Shown: piece by piece, positions 11,991 through 24,600 of the stretch | Position numbering within the stretch: the first letter of the stretch is position 1 | Layout: every line of letters starts with the position of its first letter | Assembly: GCF_001649575.2 (NCBI RefSeq) | Contig: NC_051433.1 | Span: 21,576,576-21,640,575, forward strand | Direction of reading: 5' to 3' | DNA length: 64,000 bases | Origin: Kryptolebias marmoratus | Taxonomy: Eukaryota; Chordata; Actinopteri; Cyprinodontiformes; Rivulidae | Notes under the pieces: generated by a model | What the model was told of the DNA's origin: nothing | Databases searched by the model: none | Seen by the model: only the letters and a program-made list of their open reading frames with translations | Position numbers and translations under genes: made by a program

Positions 11991-12957
11991 TGACGAGTTG
12001 ACAACTGGTCCAAGTGCCAAGACCAAATTGGATTACTGACAACCTTTTAAAAACTGTTTTTTCATCAATTTGCATTACTCCATTCATGTTAGAAGTGCTA
12101 TAACTAGCTGCTTCTGTCACTGTCTGCATCTATATAGAATTTTATGGTGATATGCAATTAATTGTGTAAAATGTGAAGAAAAAGGTTACCATCAGCAAGT
12201 ATTATAATACTAGAACAAATATTTCTACCGTCTCTCCTTGGGAACTGAAGCCAGCAGGACTGATGTTGTATTTTCTGGAACCAGAGTCTGTGCACTAAAA
12301 ATTTCCGACTTTAAGTCCCGCCTTCTCCTCCACAGACAGTTATAATGTCCCACGTCCTTTTCTTTTAAGCATAAAATTACTAATTACAGCTAAAAGTTTT
12401 CAAAAAACAAATATTTGAATATACAGTAAGCTAAAAACTGTGTGAATCAACAAGAGTCATTTTTTATTTTGGTTTGTTTGTTTGTTTTTTAACGGGCTAA
12501 GTCCTGTTCATTTACATGGAGAGGCTTAACTCTAACCTTGCATTGGGACCAGCCTATGGGGACACTTGTCCCCTTTCAGCTTCAACTCCTAGGATCTCAT
12601 ACTGGGTCCAGTTTTATATTATACAGCCTTTGGTGGTTACAAAATAGTATTTGTGTGAACTGCTGTGAAAATGTTTGAGATGGAAGGTGTTCTTTAAGGC
12701 AGCAGCAATCCACTTTGGTCTTGGACTCGCTCGGACTAGCCATTAGCTCATCAACACGTCAGAATTAAACCCTATTTCTCCAAACTGACATTGTTCAAAG
12801 ATTTATCTGCAACAGGTAAAATAATTAATGTTCATATCCTTTCCATAGAACCCAACTTCAACAAAAAAGTGTGACCTTTTCCTTTAAGGTTATATGTGAA
12901 TTTATTCTGCTGTTTTGCTCATGTTCAGATTGCTTCAGTCTCAGTAAGAACTGCATT

Positions 12958-13220
12958 CATCTATTTTCTGTACCTGCTTGATCCAGTTCAAAGAGCTCTC
13001 CAGTGACGGGGTACACTCTGGACACAACACCAGTCTGTCACAGGGACAACACAAACACAAATAATCATGCATGCACACACACAGACACCCGGTCAATTAA
13101 CATGCATTTTTTTGGACTGTGGAAGGAAACAGAAGTACCCAGAGAAAATCCACTCAAAAAGGCCCCATCTGAGATTTGAACCCAGGATCTTCTTCCTGCG
13201 AGGTCATTTCACTAACTCTA
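12958..13220 (-). repeat. Interspersed repeat R3 (reverse orientation)
   Basis: The reverse complement carries words typical of a frequent fish repeat: a header line with cytosine-rich CTCCCAC-like flanks, CTGTGACAGACTGGTGTTG, and a tail near ATGGATG-type ends. Related + strand copies are at 44388-44690 and 56836-56999. I cannot name the class with certainty. Confidence 0.5.
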
Positions 13221-14477
13221 CTCTGCCATACACAGCCAACAAGAATTATAGCAAACACTGGTCTTCCTATTTTTCATTTGCTGATTTTATCGAGACGTTT
13301 GTGACATTTGGAGACTAAACACCTCTGGTTTTTAACACACTGAATCATGCCTTCAAGTGAGGCGTAGAACTGTCGCTCGTTGTAGCGTCACTTCGCAGCA
13401 ACATTTAAAGCAGCTCCTCATCGATATGCATATCTTTGTAAAAGGCGAAATGTGTACCGTCATTTTACAAATATCTGTTTTTTTTTATATAGATATATAT
13501 TGTGAAGTATACACTGCAGATATTGAAGTGAAACATTTGATCTATTTGTATTAAAAAAATGGTGTTATATAATAATCTGAGTAAGGGTTCATTTTAAGCT
13601 TTGCTGTATGTGAACATTATGCTACCCGTGGAGTTTTCATACAGTGTTACTCTTGATTTCATTGTCCAAAATCCACCCTCCTCAGCATGGCATTTGCTCA
13701 GCAATGAACATTATCAAAGAAAAGAAAAAAAACTTATCATCTGTGGGTTTTTACATGTTTTTTGTCACACAGTTCTGAAGTGCCAAATTGCTTTCTTGCA
13801 GTTGAATGCAGTCTGATTTGCATTTGATGATGAATGTGCCTGAAATTAAACTCTACTCCTCCTCCTTTATACTATCACAGTACTGTATGGACATATCTTG
13901 TGAGGTTTTTTATTATTATTATTCCTTTTTACATGCTGAACCCTTCCATTATTTTTGAACAGCTTAGTCACTATCCAGAAACATAAGAATATAGTGTTGT
14001 GACATTTTTATAAAAAGGATTTTCTAACATTATATTCTATGTAAGCTGCTGGATAAAATATTGATGGAGAGATTTGACCCGCTTGTGTCTTCAGCTGAAG
14101 GAAAAACACTGGAATTTATTACATTTACTGTTCTAGCAGAAATGCTCATTTTGTTTTTTTTCCTGAAAAAACACACCTAAAGGCATTATCTGTTTCACTC
14201 TGAATGCAGCTGTTTTTCACATATTCCTTCACCCATCATGCAGCATTAAAGCACACGTTTTCAGAAAAGTCTGTTCAGTTTGTCTGTGTCCTCACACCTA
14301 CAGTGTTATTAATAATGGATTGCATTTCTATCCCACGGTGCATTGTAAATGTCTTTGTATACAGAAGCATATTAAAACATGAAGACCCTTTAAAAGTTTA
14401 CATAACAGGCATTAACGATTTACAGCTGTATTGCAGATTTGTTCTTACATAAAAATGTTTTATTTATGAGAAGCTGT

Positions 14478-14665
14478 ATTAATTAAAGGCCTAATATTCC
14501 TTGAAGGAATGCATATCACCCGCTGCTTTTCATGCCAGAGTTTTAGACTGCTTCATTAAAGTTTGTCCCATAGTTGATGAGATATTTTGGTAACAGACAA
14601 ACACACAGAGACACAGGCAAAACCATTATCACCATTATCCTGATAATGGACACATAAAGTACCTG
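14478..14665 (-). repeat. Interspersed repeat R1, copy E (internally deleted)
   Basis: On the minus strand it starts with a GATAATGG-type end, has GTGTTTGTCTGTTACC and AAAATATCTCATCAACTATG, then jumps to the other terminus with GGCATGAAAAGCAGCGGGTG and TTCCTTCAAGGAATATTAGG. Both family ends are therefore in fewer than 200 bases. Confidence 0.7.
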
Positions 14666-15847
14666 TATTTTTACTGCAGCACAGATTAGGATGGTTAAAA
14701 TATGCTCTCTGATATGACAGCAATGCAAAAAAGGCCACGGCTCTCTTGCAGAATCAGCAATAATTTTTCCTGTGGTGATAAAAACCAGACGGAGGCAGAT
14801 ATGAACACACGCTACGTCTTTGTTTTTTATCTTGTCTGGAATTGGCAACCACAGGTTAGGTAAGTCTTCATCCAGCAGGGCGCAGCAGGACGTCGCTTCA
14901 TCCACATTTAAGATGAACTTTTCACACCAACCATAAACTGAAGGTCCTCCTCCACAGTCGATGTAGAAAATAGAGTTAACTTGAGTTAAAAGAAAAAAGG
15001 GTACTGCGCTTTATGCCACAGTTAGAAAAAAAAAAACTTTTGCATGAGGACAAGCTTTTATACTTGAAGTAAACTAACAAACAGCAGAGTAATTTTTTAT
15101 GTATGAAGCGTGTTATCAGGTAACCTCTGGCTTTTTGTAAAAGATTTTTAATGAGCCTCTTAAGCACACATACATTTTTATTTTTGTTGTTTTTGTATTA
15201 AAGTCTTGTTACTTTTACCTTTTAAGGACCTGGGGGACTGAGTTTTGGTTATTTGCTGTGTAAATAAATATTGAATTGAAGACTTAACACAGGAGGTTTT
15301 TTTTTTTATTATTAGAAAATATTCAGCTTTCTGGGTGTAAATTTTTCAAAAAAGAACACTGAAACCATGTTGTTTGGAAAATGATTTCAATATTTTATTG
15401 TGTGTACCATTAAAGGAAGCACTTGTGGCACCTGTGCTGTATTTTGAGAACCATTGATTTAAAGCAAATTTAATGCAAGAACTGTGTAAACGTTTTAAAC
15501 CACCTCTAATTTCAAAATAAATTGATTCCAAGTACACAGACATTGTTGAAATCTCTTCATTAAAAGTTCAGAAAACCTTCTGAGGAGCTCTCAAAGTTTT
15601 TTCTCGGAACTTCGACTGATTTCTATTGTGCAGTGTGCCAAAAAAAATAAAGTGAGCAATTGGAGGGAATAAAATGTGTCAGGTCTACAAAACAAAAAAG
15701 GAATAGCAACAAATCCATCAAAAACCTAACACCGGACCTGAGAGATTCATTGTCTTTTAATTAATCATCTACTATATGTCAAGTTTTCAGCTGTGAATCA
15801 TGTTGTTGGTCCTAAATACAATTTAATATCTGTCAAACTGTGCTATC

Positions 15848-15859
15848 TTTTTTTTTTTT

Positions 15860-15890
<31 letters not shown>
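15848..15890. repeat. T22-G21 homopolymer pair
   Basis: 22 T followed directly by 21 G in fgd5-prkcd intergenic DNA. Exact lengths in such runs are error-prone in an assembly. Confidence 0.9.
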
Positions 15891-18800
15891 TGTCATAAAT
15901 TGGATGAAAGAAAATGGCTTCACTTCATATGCTCTTTAATTTATTGCCAGATTAATTAACCTTACAGATAAATGCAAATTTGGGGGCAAAAAATTGTGTC
16001 ATTTCTTTTATAGGATGTAGGAAATACACACCACTTGTGTAAAATTGTTGCTTTGACGCAGATGTAACTTGGCCAAAAGTGGAAAGGCTACCTGACTGCC
16101 TGTAGAGATAACAAGCTTCTTCTTCTTTTTTGAACTCGTTTTTTTTTTTCTTCTCAAGCTTCACTCGGGCTGCTGGGCAGCACGAGCCGTATCAGATCAG
16201 AAATGCTAATTAGTCACGACTGCAACAGTTCGAAGTCAGACGGCAGCACAGGCCGCAGGAAAGCAGCATGAATATTTAAAGACAGGAAAACAGCACAATA
16301 ACATTTTTACTTATCTGCTCTACAACATTCGCAAAAATTAATGACAACCGATGAGGTCTGATGTAAAACTTACAACAAAAACGATCCATTTTATCACCCG
16401 GCAGAGGCCCTATGAGTAAAAACAGCCATCTAAGTGGCTCATCACTAAATCCTAAAGACCCTCCCAGCAAATAGAAAGAAAACAATTGAGCAGAAGAATA
16501 TTTCCTTTTGATACTGTTGCTGCATACAGAGTTAGAGTTAGAGCAAAAGATAATTTCTTTTCAGATCATCCAAGACAAATTGAGTCATTGTTAGAAAGCA
16601 GGCAGAAGGGAAAACAGGCAGATGGGAATTGCTCTGGATATATGATCCCAGGAGTCTCAATGGCCCAATACTTGAAGTAACAAAAGAAAGACAGAAGTGA
16701 GAACACCACGGACAGCAGGGAACCCCACTTATTTCCTTCAAGCTCTTAGAAACCTTGTTTCACACTTGAGGCTCCAACTTGGTCCTGCGATTTCTGACAG
16801 GCACTGAGAAAAGCAGGAGATCAGCAGCCTTCAACTTCATTCTCTCAGCGCGTTGCCAAAAAGGACCTTTAAAAACAGGAAAAGACCTTATCTTTTTATA
16901 CATTCAGAAATTTCCGGTCCTCATCAACAAGGCCAATGACGGGTCTGAAATGTGAATGAGGGGATGTTTTATTCTTCAATGTTTTAAACAGGTAAATGTT
17001 TTTAAACTCAAACTGAGAAAAGTGTTAAAGGCAAAAGGAGAAAGTCATAAAAACTTACCAAGGACTTAAGTATGATTCAGAATCAGGCAGGGGAAACACT
17101 ACAGCTATTTATAGATGCTTTGCTTTAAAATCCCTTGTTCATTTCTCGCCCTTATCCCGAAATCTCGCTTGAATGCGACGCTGCAGACAGAAAAGAAAAG
17201 TTTGAGGAATTTCTGAAGAGGAAGTGAGTTTTGCTCATGTCTAATGCTCACACGCTCGAGAAAGGCCTGAACTGATTACACAATAGAGGGCAAATATGAA
17301 TGAGAGCATGGAATAAGCAGCTGAGCACTCTCTTTCTCTCACAATGTACAGAAGATGTGCTTTTGCAGAAGCTGCGTTTTGGAGACGAATACATATCAAA
17401 CGAACAAACGCTTGCTGGTGTGTTTATATTGTAGTGCTGTCATTTTGGCAATGAGTTGTTTTTTTTAAAAAAAAAAAAGGAAACGAATACTGCTTTGCTC
17501 TGAAAGGGGAGTTTCACCAACTTTGTTTTGCCACGTTCGTTACAAAACGAGACTCTGACTTCACAGTTTCTGCACATGAAAAAAAGGAAAGAGACTGATT
17601 AGACAATTGACAAAGACTTAGGAGCGTAAAAAAGAAGGAAGTGAGGACAGAAAGTGACAAATTTACTCTGCGGCAGTCCCTTGATAAAAAATGTTGGGTT
17701 TTTTTCTTCTCTCAATATCACCCTCCGCCCCAAGTGAAGACAGTTTCATTTTTGCTTGTGTCTGTGTGTTCAGCATCTAGTGAGGAGTTACATGACACGC
17801 AGCTGTCACCAAATACTTTTTATCCCTCTTCAACAAAGCGGTAAAACTTCGAGGTGGAATTTTTACAGCCAGCATTAGTGTTTCTGGTTTAAACTCTAGA
17901 GCTGCAAGGTGTAATTTCTCTTTACCGTAAGCCCAGGCAATTGCAACAAAGATCCCCATTACATGTCAGGGCACAACCTGTACTTCTTCCTCCTTCAGAA
18001 GGTAATGAAGAGAGTCAAGAAAAGAAAAATAAATCCTGCCACCTTAAGCAGTGTAGATCCTGTTAAACCAGAATGTAGAGTGTGACAAAACACAGGGAGG
18101 AGCCTCTTCAAAGTACAAAGTTCTCTCAGGAAGGGGGGGATGTTGGACAGGAATGACTGATCATGATCATGATCTGAATTTAAACTTTAATAGGGTGGAA
18201 ACTTTCTTTTTATGGTGACTGGTGCAGCATGAAGTCATTGGTTAAGATGAGCATTTTTAAAGAAATGAAAGCAGCACTTCCTGTTGAAGGACTTCAGCTT
18301 TTGTTCCTCTTACTGACAGAGAATTCAGTCAAATTTGCGCTTTGGGCCGACACAGGAACTTTGTGTGATTCATTTTAAGCTGCGACTGAAAGAAGCTCTA
18401 ACTCATTTTGTGTTTAGCTGCAGTTTTTTTTGTCATAATTAGTTATAAAATGAATAAAGTTTTGTTTAGGCGTGTATTGCATGGGAATGCCCTTTTTTTC
18501 CATTATTCCTTTGCATCTGACGTTTGTCACGGTAATGATATGGTGACTAACACCTTGGTTTTGTTCAGTAATCTCTGTCAGCATTCAGCCATCATTACCA
18601 CATCGGTATGTCATTCGTTACCCTTGTTTTGAAACTATAAATAGCTCTTTAGAGGCTTGACAGAGAAGCTGCCGGTTGACCATCCCTCTGTTGTGCAGGG
18701 TCTGATGACTTAGCACCACATGATCAGTGTGCTTTGTGTTGGGCTAATAAGGAAACACATGCCTCATTTGAGACGTATACTTCTGTGCATTTCCTGGTTT

Positions 18801-19034
18801 TTGATTTCTAGCCTGGTCCATAAACCTCTTCACCTGAGGCATAAAAATAAGGTACAAATACTCTGCCTGAAACTGCCGCACTGATTCTTGCTTTGCTTTC
18901 AGAACTGATTTATTGTCTCATAAATGGTGTTCGGGTAAAGGTGTGACATGGAAACGTGGAAAACACAGGAGTGATTCATTAAAAGAAACCACATCTTAAT
19001 TGATTTGTATCTTAACCAGTCTTTTATGTGCTTT

Positions 19035-19110
19035 AAGAGATATTTTGGCTAATCTGAAGTAGGGTTCTGTGGAAAGGTTATGAGTTAAATTAAAGGGGTA
19101 ATTTGGTCAT
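19035..19110 (+). repeat. Interspersed repeat R2, copy 3 (partial)
   Basis: GGGTTCTGTGGAAAGGTTAT repeats the word at 11909-11930. A second related block follows at 19310-19470 (AAAGTGGACTGCTGCC, TCAGAATTAAAC), itself related to 12700-12780. Confidence 0.5.
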
Positions 19111-19689
19111 TTCTGAAGTTATGTTCTGTCAAATAGTTATCAGTAGTTAGTTCCTTATCAGCCGTGACAGCAGTCATAGAGTGTGTAGTATGGAGAAAAG
19201 AGGCAAAAGTCTTTGTCCTATAGATATTTATTTGATAGAACATCTTCAAAAGTGACTAGACTATTCATTTAATATTTTACTTTTTGTTGTTAGCTTTTTG
19301 AACAGCCTATTCAAAACCAAAGTGGACTGCTGCCATTTTAAAACACCTCTAATCTGAAAGATTTCACAGACCTTTAGCTTGTCAGTTCTGTCAGAATTAA
19401 ACTTTTTCTCTTCAACTCGGGTTGAAGAAAGAGACATCTGTAACAGGTAAGCTGTAACGGTTCAAAACCTCACTTCAAAAGGGCTGAATATGACTTTAAT
19501 GCTCACTCTTGAACTCCGGGCTGGTGATGGAGTTGGTTTTTATTTAGCTTTCAACACTTATATGTTTGCTGATTCAGGTTCAGGTTCAGGTGTGACACGG
19601 GGAACACAATAATGTTACAGAGAAACACCTTCATTTTTCCACTACAAAGCGCCATGTTTTTCTATCTAATCATGTCTTTCCATGTCTTG

Positions 19690-19922
19690 GGAATTCACCT
19701 GTCTGACGTCACGCGTTCACGCGCCGCCTGCTCTTAGCGCCGCGCGGCACAACCTGGCAGCCAGAAACAGAAGGAGCCCGAATGAACGGCGTCGCTTCAG
19801 CACTTACTTCCTCGATTTAAAAAGAGAAAAAACAAAACAATTAGGACTTCAAAGTCGAGCAAACCCGTGCTTTCAGCTCCGAACTCCGACGGAGGAGACG
19901 TCTCTGCAGCTCAGACCGAAGA
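19690..19922 (+). promoter_or_regulatory. prkcd: Likely prkcd promoter and non-coding first exon
   Basis: A locally CpG-rich block begins with the perfect CRE palindrome TGACGTCA (19704-19711) and continues through GCGCCGCCTGC and CGCCGCGCGGC. It ends in a strong donor, AGAG then GTGAGT, at 19923. No gene body other than prkcd lies downstream on this strand before 31,493, where an acceptor precedes the prkcd ATG. Mammalian PRKCD likewise has a distant non-coding first exon. The transcription start and the link to prkcd are inferred; RNA would settle it. Confidence 0.55.
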
Positions 19923-22562
19923 GGTGAGTCACGCTTTAGAGCAAAAAGACTACAATATGTCGCTTTAAAGAAAAAACAAAAAAAAACTCGAGCTCGCTGT
20001 TTTTTGGCACTCGAGACAATGAGTTGCTGGGAGTCAGGTGGGTGGGAAAAGTTTCCCGTTCTTTGTTGCTTTTTTTATTTTCTTCTTTCAGTCAAGTTAA
20101 ACTGTGGAACAAGTCCTGTGCTAGTTAACCTGACAAATCTGGCGGAATCATTTTCGTCCCTGTAGTCAAGCAAGCCGATTTTTTAACAGGACTGCTTGGG
20201 TTCAAAACTAGACTACATTACTGGTAACAGCCTATAAATACTGAATACTTTAAAATGGGCAGATTTAGGTTGTTTTATTCACTGTAAAAAGATACACAAA
20301 CAGAGCAAAATTACTCACATTCTTTATATATTTTTTTTATTTTATTTATTTGTTGTCTATAATAGGTAAACAGTGTTGTACCCCCCACCCACCCCCTCCC
20401 AGTAGTTTCTTGGTAAATAAGCAGAATCAAAAAGTGTGCATTAAACAGCCTGGACAAGTTCTGCAGGTTGTGTGGCCGGCAGTCAGCACGTTGTGCAAAT
20501 ATTTCTTTCAAACAAATATATTTCTTATGCACTGCAAATCAGTCTAATGTAAATGTGCAACCATGAATTGTGATATGAAATTATTTTTAGTTCTGTAATT
20601 TTACTGTCTAGGACCAAAGCACAAGGTTCCACAGATGAGCAAAAGAACTCATTGTGGTTCAGCTTCGACTGGGGTCAGCTTTTTGTTGTTCCCAGCTGAG
20701 GTCAAAGTCCATAAGAGTGAAAGACTGAAGATCCTTTTCTCAGGTTTTAGCCTCAGGAGCTGCATTCAGTCATCGTGTAACTTTCTTCTGTTGTCACACA
20801 TGCAGCATTTGTGTTTTACATTCCATTTACGCCGTGTGATATTTCTCAAACCATATCTAAGCAAGGGAAAGACGATGAGGGAGCTCGCCATGGTTGTGCG
20901 TTGCTTTAAGGAAATGTGGGAGTTTCCTTGCACTGCGCTTCCTTGGCCCTTTTGAAACCACAGCTGACCTGTTAGGTTAGGCCAGCCTCGTCGCTTTGCT
21001 TTTGAAACGCTCCTTCCCTTGCTGTCAGGAGGATTGTGACACACACTCCCACGGTCCTCTGCGCTCGGGTGTGCCGGGAGTCTGTTTTTTGTGGAGTCAG
21101 CGCAGGTTTGTGAGCACAGGTAACCTCATCCGCATATATCTTCCATCTGCCTGCAGTTTACTGGTGTGTCAATATTGGTATGTGGCGTCAGGGTTTGCTT
21201 GGAGGGTGCAGCAGAGACATCTGCTCAGTGAAGAGCTGCCCATTCAGTCCCGATCCTTAGATACTGAAATATTCACTCACACGCAATACGGCCTCCTTTT
21301 TATTAGTGTTTACACTGGTACTGGACTGTGTTGGCACTAGTGGCTCGTTCATAATTTATGTGAAATTAGAAAAAAAACCAAAACATTTGTTTGAACTAAT
21401 TTAGGAGCAATCAAATGATGTGTATGTAGATGGGTTTAATGAAAATGAAATAGATTGCTACAAGTTACAGCTAGTTTTTAATTTATGTGTGTAACTTTAT
21501 GCCATAAGATATTACATCCTATAGGTTTAAGCCAGCATGTTCTGTTTTGCTTATTTAATGCTGCAGAAGGACAGAAATTAAAGTGACACAAGAAATAGGC
21601 TCCACAGTGCAATAATATAATAGGTGCTGGTTACTTTGTATGTTTGCAGGTTTGATCGCTTCAATCCAAACCTTTGTGGCTACAAAATGGACCCACCAGT
21701 CATGGGTTTCTTATATTCAGCTTGACAGCCTAGGATTTAAACTCACGTATATTTATCTACTTGTCTGGTTAGAATTTGGATAGGGCTAGGATCACTGGTT
21801 AGGAACAATTAAATTTAATGGCAAGTAAAATTTAGGATGTAGACAATGGAGGATCCAAAGTTATAGCAAACCATTTATTTTAAAGTTAATAAGGTTTGTA
21901 TCCTGGTTAGTGTTAGAGCTAATTACTAGGTAAGGAAATGGGTAGTGGAGATGTACCAAAATAGTAAGTGCATGGGTACAAATTAGTAATTCTGGGGTAC
22001 CAGGTTGGGTATAAAGGGACATGGAGCCACAGTGATATCATAGTAAATGCTCTGTACAGCCTATGATCAAGACGGTCTATCATGAAAAACTGCGTTGATT
22101 TTAGATAATTATCACAGATTATTTTTAACTCCTTCATTGTCTCTTTTTAATTAGTAAAGTTTTAGAATTTTAGGTGAGAGACTTTAATTGTAAGTTATTT
22201 TAATTTGACTCATTTTATTATCCAAAAAGTGTTCTGTAAAGCGCATCCCTTTTGTGCTTGACGCTTTAGACACGAGTCATCCTAGCAAAGCACTTTCTCA
22301 AAACTACACGCAAAGGCAAACCATGCGCGTGCGCTCCAACACAGGCGTTTGGCAGGGCTTTGCAAAATCAGCTTGGGGTGATGATGGTTTGGCTCATCGC
22401 GTTTCTTTGTTCTCTTGTCACTGCTCATCTTTCTGTCTCCTCTCAACCTGTTTTTCTCCTTGGCTGTCCTTGCTCGGATGCTCTTCTGTCTGGCTTAACT
22501 AAGCCTCGGTGAACTGTAAGTGTAGCAGAAATGGACACCGCTTTTAATGCATGCAGAGAAAG

Positions 22563-22582
22563 CACACACACACACACACACA
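22563..22582. repeat. (CA)n microsatellite
   Basis: Ten CA units in the inferred first intron of prkcd. Confidence 0.9.
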
Positions 22583-23559
22583 GGCACACAGGCAGGTGTC
22601 TTTCCATGTTGGTGTAGCAGGTTTGACGTCATGCCAAAAAAAACAACACGGTGTCACCCAGAAAGAAGCAAGAGACTGTTCAGATGATTGGTCACACTGA
22701 AGTTAAATGTGCTGTCAGTCTGAGGAGCTTGTGCTGATTTGATTCATTTATTTCCAGGCTGTTCAGAGTGTGTGTTGTTGGTGTAAATGTATCTCAGCAG
22801 TGACTTCTCTGACCTTCTAGTAGCACATCTCTTGCTCTCTTTCTCACTTTCCTTCTGCATCCCAATATAACCCGATCACCGTGTGTGTGTGAGGGAACAT
22901 TTGGGCTGGTGCTGTTTAGATATTAACCTTGGTCAGTGAAAGAAAAGGCAGGCTTTAATTCCTTCACGCCAGTCCCCACTGAAATTCATTAAAGACTCCT
23001 TTGTTCGAGGTTTTTAGTGTGTGCACACAGAAGTACACCTATGTGCTTTCAAGACGGCGGCAATGCAGCAAAAACGGTCAAAGATTTCCTGACTAGGGAA
23101 GTTCAGGGAGAAAAAAGAACTAGTTTGATGTGAGGAAAGTTGTCAAAACAGAAAGCAGAGAGGGAAAGGGGGAAAAAAAGAGTGATTGGTTCACAGAGAG
23201 CTTTCCCCATCTCCCGTCATTACCTTTAAATAAAACTTGATTTTGTAAGTTCATATTTGCTAAAACCACTTGTTTTTCAATAATGGTCATATTGAAACAT
23301 TTTAACCAGTTCTCCAAGTTCAGTTCAGTTAGACACCAAAATGCAGCTTTAACTATTAATAAACAGTCTTTGTTATTCAAAGTTTGTTTTAAATTTACAG
23401 TATTGTTTTAGTACAGCCACTATTACTAGCTTTAGTTTTTTGGTTTATAAGTTGATCTAGTAAAGTAAATTAAAAAAAAAGAAAAAAGAATAACTTCGTA
23501 TCAGTCACCTGTGTGTTTTTAAGCTCAGTATATTGAATTTATTTTTATGTTCAGCCAAA

Positions 23560-23803
23560 ACTTTTTCCCTTCTCTCGGCTGCCCCCTTTAGGGGTTGTCA
23601 CAGCTGGTCATCTGCCTCCATCTGGTCCTTCCCCTGTTATCATCCTCTGTCACACCAACCCTCTGCAGATCCTCCTTCGCTACATCCATGGTCTTCCTCT
23701 TCCTCAATATATCTGCACATGTCCAAATGTTCACCCACGCTGCTTTCACTTTTCCTCCACTTGACACACACAAAAAAAAAGCCTCTTGTGTTTTGATGCG
23801 CAC
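23560..23803 (-). mobile_element. Non-LTR retrotransposon remnant, 3' end of reverse-transcriptase ORF
   Basis: The minus strand encodes MDVAKEDLQRVGVTEDDN followed by RTRWRQMTSCDNP. This is a decayed version of the C-terminal signature of a common fish LINE reverse transcriptase (MDVVKEDL..GV.EED..DR.RWR..I..GDP). Only the last 70 or so codons remain. Confidence 0.75.
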
Positions 23804-24224
23804 AGACGTTTGATAATCAAGTAAATGTGCTGTAATTTTTGAGGTCTTCGTTTCTTTTAGATTTTCAAGCTCTTTTTAAATAGATTTATGATGCCACAGA
23901 GGTTTTCACACCAATACCACACATGCCAAGATTGTTAACTTTTAAACTGAGTCGGACCATATTTGTTCAGCTTTAAATTACATGTGTGAGACGTCTTGTT
24001 CAGTTTTAATTTCGGATGCAACCACCTGACCCAATTTCCTTGAACCATGCTGTTCTAATTCTGCCTGGGCTTCTGGTTTTATTTATCGACTCATTCTGAC
24101 TCCTTCGTTGTCAGTATTTGTTTATTGACGACCCAGTGTCCTAAAGTTTTATTAGACTGAGCACATTTTTAAAAGAAAAAGTTTGCCGGAAGTGTAATTA
24201 TGAAAATAATTCAGCGACACTTTC

Positions 24225-24600
24225 CACCTCCTTCTGGAGGGTCCCGAGGCGTTCCCAGACCAGAGAGGATATCCCCTCCAGCAAGTTTTGGGTCTGCCCA
24301 ATGGTCTCTCCCCACTTCCCAGAAAACCTCCAAAGGGAGGCATCCTAACCAGATGCCCAAACCCACCTCAACTGACTCCTTTCGATGAGAAGGAGCATCG
24401 GCTCTACTCCGAGCTTCCACTAGATGATGGAACTCCTTACCTCATCTGTAAGGCTGATCCTGGCTGCCCGATAAAGGAAGCTCGATTTAGGTGCTTGTAT
24501 CTAAGATCTCGTTCTTTGTCGCAGCCCATACCTCATGACCATAGGTGAGAGTTGGAACGTAGACAGACCAGTAAATCGAGAGTTCTGCCTTTTGAATCAA
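24225..24600 (-). mobile_element. Second LINE remnant, reverse-transcriptase 3' region
   Basis: The minus strand has PLGRPKTCWRGYPLWSG in one frame, matching the GRPRTCWRDYIS-type block near the end of a widespread vertebrate LINE RT, then the downstream EGGGK region. Frames shift several times, so it is dead. On the + strand it appears as CCTCCTTCTGGAGGGTCCCG through CATAGGTGAGAGTTGGAACG. The clade name (Rex1/L2-like) is uncertain. Confidence 0.75.

Larger units (their letters stand above)
11315..19680. other. fgd5 3' UTR and repeat-rich intergenic DNA
   Basis: No coding exon is recognised. It contains the fgd5 3' UTR (end uncertain), R2 copies at 11885-11990 and 19035-19110 with R2-like downstream pieces at 12650-12890 and 19310-19470, an inverted R3 copy near 12958-13220, a minus-strand R1 fragment at 14478-14665, and a T22/G21 tract at 15848-15890. 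ORFs of up to 120 codons here run through repeats and show no recognisable domain. Confidence 0.6.

Noticed and set aside
14543..14905. 120-codon minus-strand ORF with hydrophobic stretches
   Set aside because: Part of it is repeat R1 copy E; the rest matches no family known to me.
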